Source of the DNA: Hygrophila difformis
Taxonomy: Eukaryota > Streptophyta > Magnoliopsida > Lamiales > Acanthaceae
Direction: 5' to 3'
Assembly: GCA_030278955.1 (NCBI GenBank)
Contig: JAOANR010000003.1
Coordinates: 25,001,227-25,065,226 of the forward strand
DNA: 64,000 nt
The notes under the pieces are model-generated. The model made no database searches and was not told where the DNA came from. It saw only the letters and a list, made by a program, of their open reading frames with translations. Of the stretch, positions 21,779-34,678 are shown in pieces. A program made the translations under genes and the position numbers. Position 1 is the first letter of the stretch, and each line of letters opens with the position of its first letter.

Positions 21779-23550
21779 AAGAGAAGGATGCTGAAGATGG
21801 ACTGAATCTGTAGAGATTCACTTTTGACTAGGTTAACTGGAACTTTATTTAGGAGATCTTTTGACTGCCTTTTAATGCTAACTTTACCCAAGTGTATAGC
21901 ATCTCCTGTAATTAATGTATTGGTGAAGTACAGTGATTAAGGTCGTGTGATGTAAAACGAACCTTGGAACTGTTAATTATGATGGTCAGAAGTGTATTTT
22001 GGAAGCCAGTACTTACTGCTTTTCAAAAGAGAATTTCGTCTTGAATTCTCAAAATATATTTTGAAAAAGATGTGTGACAGTCCAAGATGAATAAGTGACT
22101 GTCATGCCAAAAACAAGCTGTGACATGCTTGCATGTTCACAGTATCTTTTTACTGCTTTCGATTAAATAACCGGCATAAAACAAGCATAAATCTGTCACC
22201 TAAATTCACATGTTGAATTTAGGCTAAGGATGAAATTTTCAAACTATTAAATTGGGATAAAACAATTAAAAATATGCATGATATAAATTTTTGAGGTTTT
22301 GAGCTATAAAAATCCAATGATATGATCACTTGGAAGAAAAACAATTTTTGAGGTTTTGAGCTATAAAAATCCAATGATATGATCACTTGAGAATTTCATT
22401 GAATGAAATGCAAGATTCTTCAAAGGCTAAATTTAAGAATAAAGGTATGACATGATCAAACCGTCCATGTGAGATCTGAGCCGAGTCATTTTTACTCATT
22501 ATTTCCTTGTTGTGTGAAAATCAATTCGATTAAAGGACACTAGAACTTGCAATTGGGACCGATTCAAGACCATGCCATATTCCCGAAATCGAGTATATGA
22601 TCGAGGCACTTAGAAGAACCCAAATTTTTGGCCTTCGTTTGAAATCCAAACCCAAAAATATTTTTCCTTTAGGATTAACCAAGTTGAGCCTTTAAGCCTA
22701 ATTTTTCTTTGAAACCACTATATTTTCCTAGCCTTATAAAAAAACCAAGAAAATCAAACTCAAGTGTACACAAACCAATTCCACCAAGGCATTATAGTTT
22801 ATGATCATAAAAAATACTAATCGGTATTCATAAACCGATCCAAAAAAAAATAAATAAAATGTGTGTTGAGATTCATTCAACAGAAATAAATTGCAATTGA
22901 CAAAGCAAATTAGACAAAGTCTAATGTCATGCAATAGAAAAGAAAAAAACAAAAGAAAGAAAGAAGTATTGATGATCATAGATTTTAAATGAAAATATGC
23001 CAAGTTATGATGGAATGGATTCATGTCACTCTTTAGCCTAATAATTCCCCTTCCATACCAATGTTACAACCGTATGCCCCGTTATAACCTTAAATAAGAC
23101 CTCGGGATCTCGATTTGAGGAAATGAGTAGGTGGCGAGTTGGTCTAATTGCAAGTTTATGGGAGAATTTATTTGAATTTGATTATGAGCGTGTTGTCTAA
23201 AAGCCAACTTTGAAGGTGAGTGAAATTTCCGATTCTACTATATGTGAGGCTCTGCTTTGATTGATTAATGCTCATGTCATACTTGAATTCAAAAATTAAT
23301 CCAATGGAAATTTTCTATACATACATTCAAGAAGAATTAACAATAATGATTGATTTGTATACCTATCCAAGTGAGAAGTATCATTTCATTAAACACTGCA
23401 ATCAAGAGAGTTTAATACTTGTAATTTTGATTGTATTATCCCAGTATAACAAGAATGAAATTTTTGAAGCCACGCAAATGGATTGAATATGCAGAGTCCA
23501 TGCTCTTAGGAGCACTGACTCTGACTGCTCGGGGACGATCAGTATTAAAT
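21779..23550. other. E1 3' untranslated region
   Basis: About 1.8 kb with no coding signal. It contains a short tandem duplication (22288-22389) and typical Athila-style AT-rich sequence up to the purine tract. Confidence 0.6.
22288..22389. repeat. Tandem duplication, 57-bp period
   Basis: The 45-base segment at 22288-22332 is repeated exactly at 22345-22389, with 12 bases between. Confidence 0.85.
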
Positions 23551-23560
23551 GTGAGGATGT
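23551..23560 (+). promoter_or_regulatory. E1 polypurine tract
   Basis: GTGAGGATGT directly precedes the 3' LTR start TGATAATGG. Position and composition fit the plus-strand primer. The same motif occurs twice upstream (18422 and 20951). Confidence 0.65.
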
Positions 23561-26500
23561 TGATAATGGCCAAAATTGTCCATTATTTCCAATCCATTTC
23601 CGTGTCTGAGACGGACATTTTGATCGTATTCCCATCTTATTTTAATGAGAAAGCAGTTGAATTCGACAGATTGATGCAAGTTTGTAAGAATAACAAGCTG
23701 GTAATGAAAAACACAAAAATATGCAATTTTAATTGCATTTGTGTTAGAAAAATCCAAAAACATGAAAAAAGGAAAAAGAAAAGAAAAAGGAATGACAAGA
23801 TGGGCAAAAGAATAAAATAGTCCACAAAAATCAAAAAGATGGGAGAAGAATGAAAATCCCACAAACTGAAATTTTGGTTAAGTGTTGAAGACCAATTCGG
23901 TCTATACGCAATTCGACCTAAACCGAATTGCTTATTAGACCGAATTGCTAATGAGAAGAAGAAAAAGAGAAGTGTTGAAGGAGAAAAGAGCAACCAATTC
24001 GGTCTGTGGCAATTCGGTCTATACCGAATTGACCCCTAGACCGAATTGCACTATGAGAAGAAGAAGACCCTGAGCAGAAAGGAAAAGAAGAAGTTCGATC
24101 TATGCAATTCGGTCTAGGACGAATTGATTGTATAGACCGAATTGCCTCGAAGCAAGGAAGCCAAGCAGGAGCCATCATCAATTCGACAAGGCCAATTCGG
24201 TCTACCTATAGACCGAATTGATGAAAGGGTACCACATTCCATGCTCATGATCAAGAAGAAAGACCTCATTTCACCAATTCGGTCTAAACCGAACTGCTTG
24301 AGGAGACCGAACCACATTCGAAATTGCGGCTTTGAGCACGTGAGAAATGCATGGCACTGTGGATGGGCCCTGATGGGCCTAGGGTTCCGAGAAGAAGTAT
24401 AAAAGCTGACCTTCCTCAACACAAGAAGGATCCGAATTCTTACACACTTGGACAAATTTTGCTGGGAAACAAAAAGAACGAGCAGAAGGTTCTCCACCCC
24501 TTAAGGGTTAGGTAGGTAGTTTAGTTTAGTTAGTTTATTTTCAAGCTTGTAGTGTAGTTTTAATGCTTTTAATCTCAGTTTATTTTCATAGAAGCTTGTT
24601 ACTACCCTTAGTGTAGCCATTACCATAAACTTTAAATGCTTTGTAGTTATAATGAACCCTACCTTCAAGCTAATGATGGTTTTAGGGTTATTTGTTGCTT
24701 TCGAGTGTCAATACAAGACAGAATCCAGAGATGGGTTTTTATTTCAAGTGTTTGACACTTATTTAATGCTTTCCTTGGTAATAAATGTTAGAATGTTTGT
24801 TTGTTTCAACTAGGTTACATTTATTATGACCTAGTTGACTTATATTCTTAATAAATGCATGATTAGTGGGTTTTTGGCTTGTTCTTACACCTTAGTGATT
24901 CAAATGAGTGTTCTTAGGTTTTAGATGATTTTAGGCTTGTTGGAATTTATTCCTCTGCTTATTTGGTTGCTGTTTTATTCTATGTATGTTAGCTTATTGT
25001 TGCCTTAGATAATGTAAGTGTTCTTATTTTTATGCATGTGTTCTTATGATTTATTAGATGTTTAAGTCTTTGATCTTTGATTGCTTGTTCGTAGAATTAA
25101 GGTTTGTTTCATGCCAATACCTGCTAGCCACGTAACCTACTGTGCCTATTTTCCTTAAAACACTCATTAGTGTGGCTGTGATGTGACATTGATGTGAAAT
25201 GAAGGATTTGGTAAATCTTATCCATCATGAACCACACAATGAAAACCGAACCTGTACTTATGAGTTCAAAATATCTCTTATGAGAAAAAAGACATGCAAT
25301 TCGATTTGAGGCAATTCGGTCTAAACCGAATTGCCCATGAGAATGGAATTGCATGGCAAAAATATTTGTTGAATGCCTTATCCAAAATTCATATGCAGTT
25401 CGATCTAGGCAATTCGGTCTATACCGAATTGCCCATAAGACCGAATTGCATAGCAAAAATTGTCTCATGTGGTGCACAAACAATTCGGTCTGTGCGAATT
25501 CGGTCTAGACCGAATCACTCCCATAGATCGAATTGACCTTGTACACCATATTGTATGCATTCCACCCCTTCATGCTTTAGTTTAATTTCTTTGTCTTGCC
25601 AATTCGAATTGTCCAATTCGGTCTAGACCGAATTCAATTGGCAATTCGAATTACCCTCATTTTGGGGTAAATGCCTTAGCCAAATTTGAGTAAAGTAATG
25701 ACTTCATCAATTCGAATTGTCCAATTCGGTTTAAACCGAATTGCTCTGACAATTCGAATTAGAGGATACTTCATGCCTTTACAAGGATTAATTGGGTACG
25801 GTGTTACTTCATACCTCATGCATCCTCAATTCGGCCTAATTTGCATTTTGCCCAATAGACCGAATTGCTTCCTTCCTTCTACTTTCAAAACTCCAAAAAT
25901 ATTTTATTACTTGAGTTGTGTAAGTTGCATGGGTATATTGGGCCTAGGCCCACTACATCTAATTTTATCCATTACACATCTCAACCCTTTAGTGTCTAAA
26001 TTATTGTGTGATTAACACTCACACAGTACCAAAAATATTTCGTTAATTTAATCTTTTCTGTTTATTGTGTGTATGAATGGGTAATAAGAAATATCACAGA
26101 TCAATGTTGGCGAAAAGGTCCCTTCACCGGGATAACGATTAGCTCGTCTTCTGTGTATTAATTATTACTCGTTATTTTGCATGGTCTGATTAGTGGTTGG
26201 TGGAAGCTACGGCGAAAAGGTCTCTTCATGGAGATAACGATTAGTCACTCAGCCAACTCCTAATTAGATACAGTTTTCTTTTCTTTTCCTTAATTTCAAA
26301 CCTGAATCTAGAGTTGTAGTAATAATAGATAATATATGCCAATGTTATCTAATAATTATTAAAGTAATAGAACATGTGGGTTTTCATCTAAATTCACAGA
26401 TAGTAAAAGCCTAAGATGACGGCGGCAACTGTCACTTAAGACATTCCACTATCTAAAAATCATTCCATCTGGAATACTTGGGAACCGGATAGCAGATGTT

Positions 26501-28613
26501 TGCCGTCCGGATAACCCCAATTATTTCTGGCATTCTCTTTAGCCAACTTCTTCTTACATCAGGCTAATCCACCTTTGTGTATCAAATTCTGTCTAACCCC
26601 ACCATATATTTTGGGGTAATTTATTTTACTTCTCATATACATGTATGCATGATATTATTATGTAGATATTGTGGTGTATAATATTTTGGAGATCCTTCTC
26701 CTTGGACATAGAAGTCTTGATTTAAATCAGATGCTGCATAATAAATATCCACAAAAATCACTTTATAAAATCCAGATCTGAGTAAGGGATAAATTCGACA
26801 GTTATGACTAACTCATATTCTACTGGGGGTTGATTGTGAGAACTTAGAAGCAGAGTCAGGGATTAGGTCTCATCTAGACTGAAAGGATCTGTGTTTTAAT
26901 TAAGAGTTTAGTACCTGTTTAGGGAATGATTTTCAAATATCTATTTGTTTCTCAAAATTACTGTGTGTTGGAAATCTTGTATTAAGTACTGCATCGAATC
27001 AGTGTCCACTTGGATTCGGATAAGGTGTAATAATTAATATTAGAAGAACAACATATAGTCCTTGGTTAATTTCTAAGATAGGGTTGAGTATTCTTTCAAC
27101 TACTATTTTCTCCCGCCAAAGCCTAAAATTGAGTCTTGAGTGAGTACATTCGGAATAGACCTTCATAGGTCTGTTCCACTCATGTTTGTATCTCATAACT
27201 AACCGGATGTTATAAGCCCTGTGGCTTAATGGTATTTGGGAAGTTCTAAATCTGCATCTGGTCACCAAGACTAGGGGCTCTTTTATACTAACGGAATGTG
27301 ATGATCTTTTAAGACTTCCGAGTGATAGGTTTTTAAATGCTTTCTTTACTGCTTTCTTTATTGCTTTCTTTAAAATGCTTTCATAGAGGTCACTCGGAAG
27401 AATTAGAGGTTGGCCGCCGGTTGTAAGGTTTAAGAGTTGTGGATTAGTTCGGGATTAGATTTAGACTTTGGGTGTGACAAGGGGGACGATAGGAGTACTT
27501 GGCATATCAACTAATGATATGTTAGGTGTTGCTTGTCCACCACATATGACTAACATACTCTTGCAAGGCATTGCAAGGGGAGTTATTAATCTGTGGTATC
27601 TTAGAAATTGAGGTCTTAAGAGCATGTAAATTCTGACTGTAGGTACCTGTCTGTTAAAGGGAACATAGTCTAGAAAGCATGAGAGTTAGCTAATTGATGA
27701 ATTATCACAACCAAAGATCTGTGTAATTAAAATGGAAGTTTAATTGTGTTTCATCTGAATCTTGTCCAATCCTTGTTATTTTCTCCCTGTCCCTTTTGTC
27801 ATTTTTTAATCTGCTTTCATAGAATAATTTTAGATGCTTTCTTAGCATAATTCTTATTGTTTTCTTAGAATAGATTTAATTGCTTTCTTAGAATAAATTT
27901 ACCATGCTTTGTAGAATATTATTTTACTGTTTTCATAATCTAGTTTAAATTATTGTCAAGTAGTTGTTAGAAACCTTTGCAAAACTTGAATCGAGTAACC
28001 GAGTGGAAAATCTTAGTAAACGACGTGGGCCCTGCTTCTATCGCACATCCTCCAGTGAACGATCCGGTCTTACTATAAATTACTGCAATTTTTGACACCG
28101 TGCGCTTTCGGGGGCACAGTTTCTTAACACAAGTAATAAAAACGTGACAACTTATAATATATCCCTAATCCCAAATCCATCGTCATAAATTGGTTTCATT
28201 AAATAAAATTGAAGACTATTATGTTTCAGAAAATACTCATGTAATGGGGACTTGTCAAATGTTTCATGGCAAGGATCTTCATGACATGAAATTATGAAAA
28301 GTTTCATGGTGCCAATTGCCGGGGACCTTCAGTGTGGCAGACAGATGTAATAAATGATACTATATTAAGTATTGAGCATTGATGTCTGTCAAGATTGAAC
28401 TGTCTATCCCGGCAGCACTATGAAATTTGTCAAAAGTTTCATGCCGGGGAGTTCCACAGCGCCGTTTTGAAATTAAAGTTTCCCACATGAGTAATAAAAA
28501 GTGGAATATATCCTTAAACCCCTTTCCCACGAATCATAACTCTTTTCTTTTAATAAACTTAACTTGGGATATTTTAGAAAAGCTCGTGTTGACGAAATGT
28601 GTTAAAAGTTCCA
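23561..28613 (+). repeat. E1 3' LTR (5053 bp)
   Basis: It matches the 5' LTR end to end, starting TGATAATGG and ending GTTCCA. Palindrome arrays are at 23893-24312 and 25297-25867 and TATAAAA at 24398-24404. Array B keeps 14 bases missing from the 5' copy, so arrays lose units. Confidence 0.92.
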
Positions 28614-28618
28614 CCCTG
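28614..28618. repeat. Target site duplication CCCTG, right copy
   Basis: Identical to 7129-7133; copia coding ([10 protein letters not shown]) continues from it. Confidence 0.93.
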
Positions 28619-29853
28619 ATATCCGGAAGAATTTGGTTTCTGGTTCGCGGCTAGTTAGTAGTGGTTTTAAACTTGTTTTTGAGTCTGATAAGTTTATCAT
28701 GACTAAGTTTGGAAAATTCCTTGGTAGAGGCTATCTCACCAATGGTCTTTCAAGTTTAATGTACTGGCTAAACGCCAAGGTGTTGGGCAAGCTTCTTCCG
28801 GTAATAAAATTGAAGGTTCTTCTTACTTGCTTGAGTGTTTTAATTTATGGCATTGTAGACTTGGACATGCAAATAAAAATGCTATAAAGAGATTTGTAAA
28901 TTTAAATTTAGTTAAAGAAATGGAATTCAACAATAAAAACAAATGTGAAATTTGTGTTGAAGCGAAAATGACAAAACTTCCATTTCCAAGTGTTCAAAGA
29001 AATACTAAACCCCTGGATTTAATTCATACTGATGTATGTGATTTTAGATCTTTGCAAACTCGGGGAGGTAAAAAGTATTTTATTACTTTTATTGATGATA
29101 GCACTCATTATTGCTATCTTTATCTGTTGAGAAGCAAAGATGAAGCTATTGAAGCTTTTAAAAACTTCAAGCTTGAGGCTGAAACTCAATTGTATAGCCG
29201 TATTAAGGCTATTCGGAGTGATCGAGGAGGAGAATACGTTGATCCGTTTGCTGAATTGTGTGCCGAGTCTGGAATAATTCATCAAACTACAGCTCCATAT
29301 TCACCGCAGTCCAATGGTGTTGCGGAACGTAAGAACCGTACGCTAAAGGATATGATGAATGCCTTGTTGATCAGTTCAGGGTTACCCCAGAACTTGTGGG
29401 GGGAAGCTGTTTTAACAGCTAATTATATTTTAAATAAAATACCTCACAAAGGTAAGGAAGTAACGCCTTACGAGTTATGGAAAGGTAGAAAACCTTCTTT
29501 CAAATACCTCAAAGTCTGGGGGTGCTTGGCTAAAGTTGAGGTGCCACCTCCTAAACGAGTTACAATCGGCCCCAAAACAGTTGATTGTATCTTTATAGGG
29601 TATGCCCTTAACAGTAGCGCGTATCGTTTCCTAGTACATAAGTCAGAAATATCTGGTATGAGTGAAGGAACGATATTCGAATCAAGAAACGCCGTGTTTT
29701 TTGAAGACATATTCCTTACAAGGATAAAGTGGAATGATCAAATAAAAGAACGTTTGATGAAGCTACGAGCTCTGATCAGCCGAAACAAACTGACAAGGGA
29801 AGTATTTCTCCTGAACCAGTTGAACTTCGTCGTAGCCATAGGGCCAAAGTGGC
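28619..29853 (+). pseudogene. Ty1/copia integrase part (continuation of the split element)
   Basis: Coding resumes with [20 protein letters not shown] in the frame used at 28633. A frame change near 28800 then leads to [14 protein letters not shown] and KCEICVEAK, the zinc-binding pre-integrase domain. The integrase core follows, with the aspartates of DLIHTDVCDF and IRSDRGGEY and the glutamate of PQSNGVAERKNRTL. The C-terminal part includes YELWKGRKPSFKYLKVWGC. In another frame the end reads SPEPVELRRSHRAKVA, the usual copia linker before RT. Element E2 interrupts here. The RT, RNase H and 3' LTR are not in the window. Confidence 0.87.
29849..29853. repeat. Presumed left target duplication GTGGC (E2 insertion)
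   Basis: The five bases before the E2 LTR start TGATAATGG. The right copy is not in the window, so it is unconfirmed. Confidence 0.5.
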
Positions 29854-30171
29854 TGATAATGGCCAGAAATGACCATTATTTTCAATCCATTTCCGTGTCT
29901 TAAACGGGCATTTGATCGCATTCCGGTCTTACATTAAGTAAGAAAGCAGTTGAATTGGACTGATTTATGCATAATTGTAAAAATAATAAGCTGGTGTGAA
30001 AAAGGAATAAATATGTAATTTTATTACATATTTATGTTAGAAAAATCCAAAAACATGAGAAAGAGAAATGAAAAGAAAAAGGAATGAAAAAGATGGGAAA
30101 AAGAGAGAAAAGCCCACAAAAAGAACATTTTCGGGCCCATCTGGCCCAATCCAGCAGGCCTAGTAGCACCC

Positions 30172-30449
30172 TTGTCGCGGAAGCTCCTTTGTCGCGATGC
30201 ATGGTTCCGCGACAAAGGAGGGTTCCGCGACCAAGCAGCTCAGATGAAGAAGGAAACCAGCCAAGCCCTTTGTCGCGATGACCTTTGTCGCGATGGCATG
30301 TTCCGCGACAAAGGCATGCTCCGCGACCAAGGACACCCAATTAGAGACACAAGACCCAGTTGAGAAGCTTTGCCACATGCAGTGTGTTCCGCGACCAAAC
30401 TTGATGCTCCGAGACAAAGTTGTGATGTGTGTGATGTCTTGAGACACAA
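30172..30449. repeat. E2 palindrome array A, motif TTGTCGCGGAAC
   Basis: Half-sites TTGTCGCGGAAC or TTGTCGCGATG and their complements (TTCCGCGACAAAG) alternate in pairs. The array ends about 40 bases before the TATA box. No sequence is shared with the E1 motif. Confidence 0.88.
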
Positions 30450-30489
30450 TGGGCTCAAATCAAGGCCCATGGGCTTAGGGTTACACTTC

Positions 30490-30497
30490 TATAAATA
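30490..30497 (+). promoter_or_regulatory. E2 LTR TATA box
   Basis: TATAAATA preceded by GGGCTTAGGGTTACACTTC, similar to the GGGCCTAGGGTTCC context upstream of the E1 box. Confidence 0.7.
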
Positions 30498-31150
30498 TGA
30501 GGTGTTTCTCTTGAGCTAGGGGTTGAAAAAAGGTTGGAATTTTGTTTATTAGAGCTCTCTTGAAGGCAAGGCAGTGGGAGTTCTCTCTTAGGTAGTGTAG
30601 CTTAGCTTTTATTTTTTGTATTATTTAATTCTTGCACTTAGTTTAGTCTAGATTAGTGTTTATTCTAGTGTTTTACTGTTTCCAGTAAACTAAGTAGCCA
30701 CTTTTATACCATGTTTTGGTTTCTAAACTCTTGTTTTAGGGTTTGTAATACCCAAATCATGGGTATTAACAACACCCACTTAATAAAATGGGGAAAAACA
30801 TTCATCATTTGTGTCCCAAATCATGAAATGGGTCTCACACCCCATGGATTTATGCTTTCTTTTTCATTTTGGGGTCATTTGACCCCCATTATGCTATTTT
30901 TATGCTTACTGTTGCATTTTATGGATGATGTTGTGTATTTAAGTGTGATCAAACCCTAGATTAGGATTCATGCCCTATTTCAAAATTCTGCCCAGCTTTA
31001 TTTATTTTTGCTCAAGCATGTTCTTCCATATTTTGAATGTTTCTTGTTTGTTTTTAGCTTAGAATAGCTTTTTGATCTGAAATAGGGTGAGATCACGCTG
31101 TTTGCATGCCACTGTTCATTTCTGCTTTTTTCTGACTTTTGTCCTGAACC

Positions 31151-31600
31151 ACCTTTGGTCGCCAACCGCCTTTTGTCGCGGAACCACGTTCCGCGACACA
31201 ACCCTGTTTGGCGACAAAGGAGCCAAACTGTTGCATTTTGTCTGCATGGCTTTTTGTCGCGGAACATTCTTGTCGCGGAACCACGTTTCGCGACAAAATC
31301 TCATTCTGAGACAGAAAAATTATGCATGCCCTTATTTCTTTGAAAACCCTTGTCGCGGAACACCTTGTCGCGGAACCACGTTCCGCGACAAAATTTTCCA
31401 TGCATAGCGACAAGGACCAAATGCTTTAAAAATTTTCTAAAAATTCTTTGTCGCGGAACACTCTTGTCGCGGAACCACGTTCCGCGACAAAATCCTGCTT
31501 AGCGACAAAGAAGCGTTATGCTGCCAAAAATTCTAAAAACTTGTCGGGATACCATGTCGCGGACCTCGGTCCGCGACAAAATTTATGATATCGCGACAAA
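31151..31600. repeat. E2 palindrome array B, nested B-B-B'-B' units
   Basis: Each unit has an outer TTGTCGCGGAAC, an inner TTGTCGCGGAAC joined through CACG to its complement, then a second complement GCGACAAAG about 10-15 bases on. The clearest unit is 31446-31510; others are near 31252-31312, 31349-31412 and 31542-31600. Architecture and location equal E1 array B; the sequence differs. Confidence 0.9.
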
Positions 31601-34517
31601 GACTCCCTTCTCTCTATTTAATCTCAAACATTCTACATTCTCTTCCTATATTATATTGCATCACTCACATCATAACCCCACGGGTTAAGGTGTAACATTC
31701 TGGAATTGCAATATAGGGTGTTATGCTGCCCAAATTTTTGATTCTCCATTTTCATCGCTTAACTAATTGAACCCTTGAGTCATTAATGATTAAAGATGGA
31801 GATTAGCAATAATTAAACATCAATAATCATCATGATTAAAGGATCTTTGTTCAATTGCCATTAAAATACTCCTCTATAAATAAAATCTTGATGACTTAAG
31901 CAGATAATCCGGACTGTAATTAATTATGGTAGGAGGGATTATTTAAGATCATCAATTGTGGACCCAATCCACAACCTTGCATGAGAAACCAATGTCTCTC
32001 ATACAAGGAATTTTCTTTTATTTCTTGTTGATTTTGTCTTTGCGTGTTGTGTGTAACGCTTAGTAATGGTACATCAGACTAATGTTGGCGGGTATTCCCT
32101 CATGGATAACTAGCTCGTAATCTGAGTATTAATTACTAAGTGTTATTTTGCATGATCTGGATAGCAGTTAGAGGATGCCTTGGCGGTTCGTCCATCAGGG
32201 GTTATAATAGCTGCTCGGCTGACTCCCATCCAGATACAGTTTTATTTTTATTATCTTAATTTCCAAACCCAAATTCCAATCTGTAATAGGAATCAGTTGA
32301 CATCAGTCAATTCTAACTGATGATCATTATTGAAAAGAAGCATGTAGGTTTTACCAGAATTCACAGACAGTGGAGATCCAACTGATATTGACACTATCAT
32401 TATAGGGTTTAACTGTCTAAATTCACTCCATCCGAGTTATCAGGATACTGAATCGCAGATGTTTGCAATTCACCTAATAGCTCTGCCATTACTTTGGTCC
32501 TCCGGCCATTTCATGATTGTGTTTCACCTTCTGTCTAGACCCGCTGTTATATTTTGGGTCATTTCATTTTACAATCTCATATATCTGTATGCATGCTATT
32601 ATTATGTAGATATTGTGGTCTATATTATTTTGGGATCCTTCCCTTGGACATCAGAAGTCTAGATCTTAAACAGATATTGCGTATTAAATTTCCAACAAAA
32701 ACTCCTTTATAAGTCCGGATCTGAGTAAGAGATAAATTCTTCAGTTATGACTGATTCATATTCTGTCAAGGGTTGATTTTGGGAAATTAGAAGCAGAATC
32801 AGCGATTAGGTCTCACCTAGACTGAAAGGGTCCTGTGTTTTAACTGAAGGTCTAGTATCTGTTTAGGGAATGATTTTCAAATCCATTATTTTCCAAAATT
32901 GCTGTTTGTTGAGATCTAAGATTAAATATTACACCCGAGATGGGGTCCACTTGGACTCAAATACAGTGTAATAAATAATTTAGAGGAACAACATCCAGGC
33001 CTTGGTTATTTTATAAGATAGCGGTTGACGTATTCTTTCAACTGCTATCCTCCTTCTGCCAAAGCCTATTTTTTTGTGAGTCTGAGTGAGTGCATCCGGA
33101 ACGAACTAATTTATAAGTTCGTTTCATTAGTTTGTATCTCATAATCACCCGGAAGGAAGTGAACACACGAGTAGTTCACCGAGAGAGCCGGGAATTCTTG
33201 ATCCATACTTCATCATTCTGATAAGGAGCTGTCTTTTACTACCAGGGTCAGATTTTCAAAACCTCCGAGTGATAGGTTTTTAAATGCTTTCTTTTACTGC
33301 TTTCTTTTAAACCGCTTTCATTAGAGTCACTCGGTTGTATTGAGAATTGCGTAACTGCTACTAGGATCGACAGTTAAGGGATAGTTCAGAGCTCGATTAG
33401 AATCTTTGGGTGTGACATGGGGGGAATGATAGTAGTACTTGGCACTTCAATAAATGAATTGTCAGGTGTTGCTCATCCACCACAGATGAATAACATACCC
33501 AGGCCAGGGCAGTTACAAATCTGTGGTATCTTAGAATTTGCGGTCTTAAGAACATGTAAACTCATATTGTAAGTACCTGTCTGTTAAAGGGAAAGCATTA
33601 TTGAGAGCATGAGAATTAGCTATCTGATAGAATTATCCCAAGCCAAAATCTGTGTATAAAAATGGAAGTTTAATACTGCCTTATCTAAATCTTGTCCAAT
33701 TTTTATTATCTTCTTCCTGTCCCCTTCTGTCTACATTATGAATCAGCTTCATAGCTAGCGTAATGTAAATTTTCCTTGCTTTCATAGATAGTGTTTGTCG
33801 CATTTTTAGAGTAACTTTACCTGCTTTCTAGAATAGAACTTTTTGGCTTTGTAGAATAGATTTAAACGCTTTCATAATGTAGTTTAAATTCATGTCAAGT
33901 AGTTGTTAATCACTTTTCAAAACCCTTGGAGCAATACGAATGGAAAATCTAGTAAAACGACGTGGGCCCTGCTTCTATCGCACATCATCACGTGAACGAT
34001 CCGGTCTTACTATAAATTACTGCAATTTTTGACACCGTGCGCTTTCGGGGGCACAGTTTCTTAACACGAGTAATAAAAAATATGACAACCTATAAATATA
34101 TCCCTACTCACAACTCCGCCATCATAAATTGGTTTCATTAAATAAAACCTAAACCAGGATTATGATTTTTCGGAAAAATACTCATGTAGTGGAAATCTGT
34201 CAAAAGTTTCATGGCAGGGAATCTCATGGCAAGAATTGATGAGAAGTATCATGGCACATATGCCGGGGACCCTCAGTGTGACAGGCTGGAAGGTCAATCT
34301 ATCCCGGCTGTACCATGAGATTTGTCAACAGTTTCATGACAAAGAGGACCACAGCGCCATTTGAAATTAAAGCACCACACTTGAGTAATAAAAAGAATAA
34401 ACAATCTTAATATATCCTTAAACCCCTTTCCCATGAATCATAACTCTTTTTCATTTAATAAATTCAACCTGGGATATTTTAGAAAATACTCGTGTGCGGA
34501 AATTGTCAAAAGTTTCA

Positions 34518-34536
34518 TGGCGGCCGTTGCCGGAGA
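34518..34536 (+). promoter_or_regulatory. E2 primer binding site (tRNA-Asp type, one base inserted)
   Basis: TGGCGGCCGTTGCCGGAGA follows the LTR and equals the E1 primer site apart from an extra G and one A for G. Confidence 0.8.
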
Positions 34537-34678
34537 GGATGCAACGCCGTTTTATTAGAGAATTACATTCCTCATTGCTCCTAGTTAGCTTATACATATA
34601 AATATGAATAGTTACCCCAAAACCGATTCCTAACCTGGGGAATGTTGCAGGTACTGTCATAGCTAAGACCTCTGTTCT

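Larger units (their letters stand above)
7134..28613 (+). mobile_element. E1: complete Ty3/gypsy retrotransposon, Athila/Tat-like, 21.5 kb
   Basis: The borders are set by LTR identity (7134-12175 and 23561-28613), TG...CA ends and the 5-bp duplication. The internal order is tRNA-Asp primer site, gag-protease, RT-RNase H, integrase, a 5.2-kb 3' region and a purine tract. The gag style and the long 3' non-coding region fit the Athila branch. In the stretches I compared by eye the two LTRs differ at roughly 1-3 percent of positions, so the insertion is fairly recent but not new. Pol carries one stop and several frame breaks, so this copy is not autonomous. No env-like gene was recognised. Confidence 0.92.
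29854..34517 (+). repeat. E2 5' LTR (4664 bp)
   Basis: The borders are the TGATAATGG start inside copia coding and AAAGTTTCA before the primer site. It contains palindrome arrays at 30172-30449 and 31151-31600, TATAAATA at 30490-30497, and a repeated primer-site-like tail (about 34200-34350), all at places equivalent to E1. Confidence 0.85.

Noticed and set aside
18318..23550. env-like gene expected in Athila elements
   Set aside because: No hydrophobic envelope-like frame found; the only coding-like sequence is the F-box-like region.
30032..30447. Overlapping open frames in the E2 arrays
   Set aside because: They encode repeats of the palindromic units in several frames, an artefact of the repeat.
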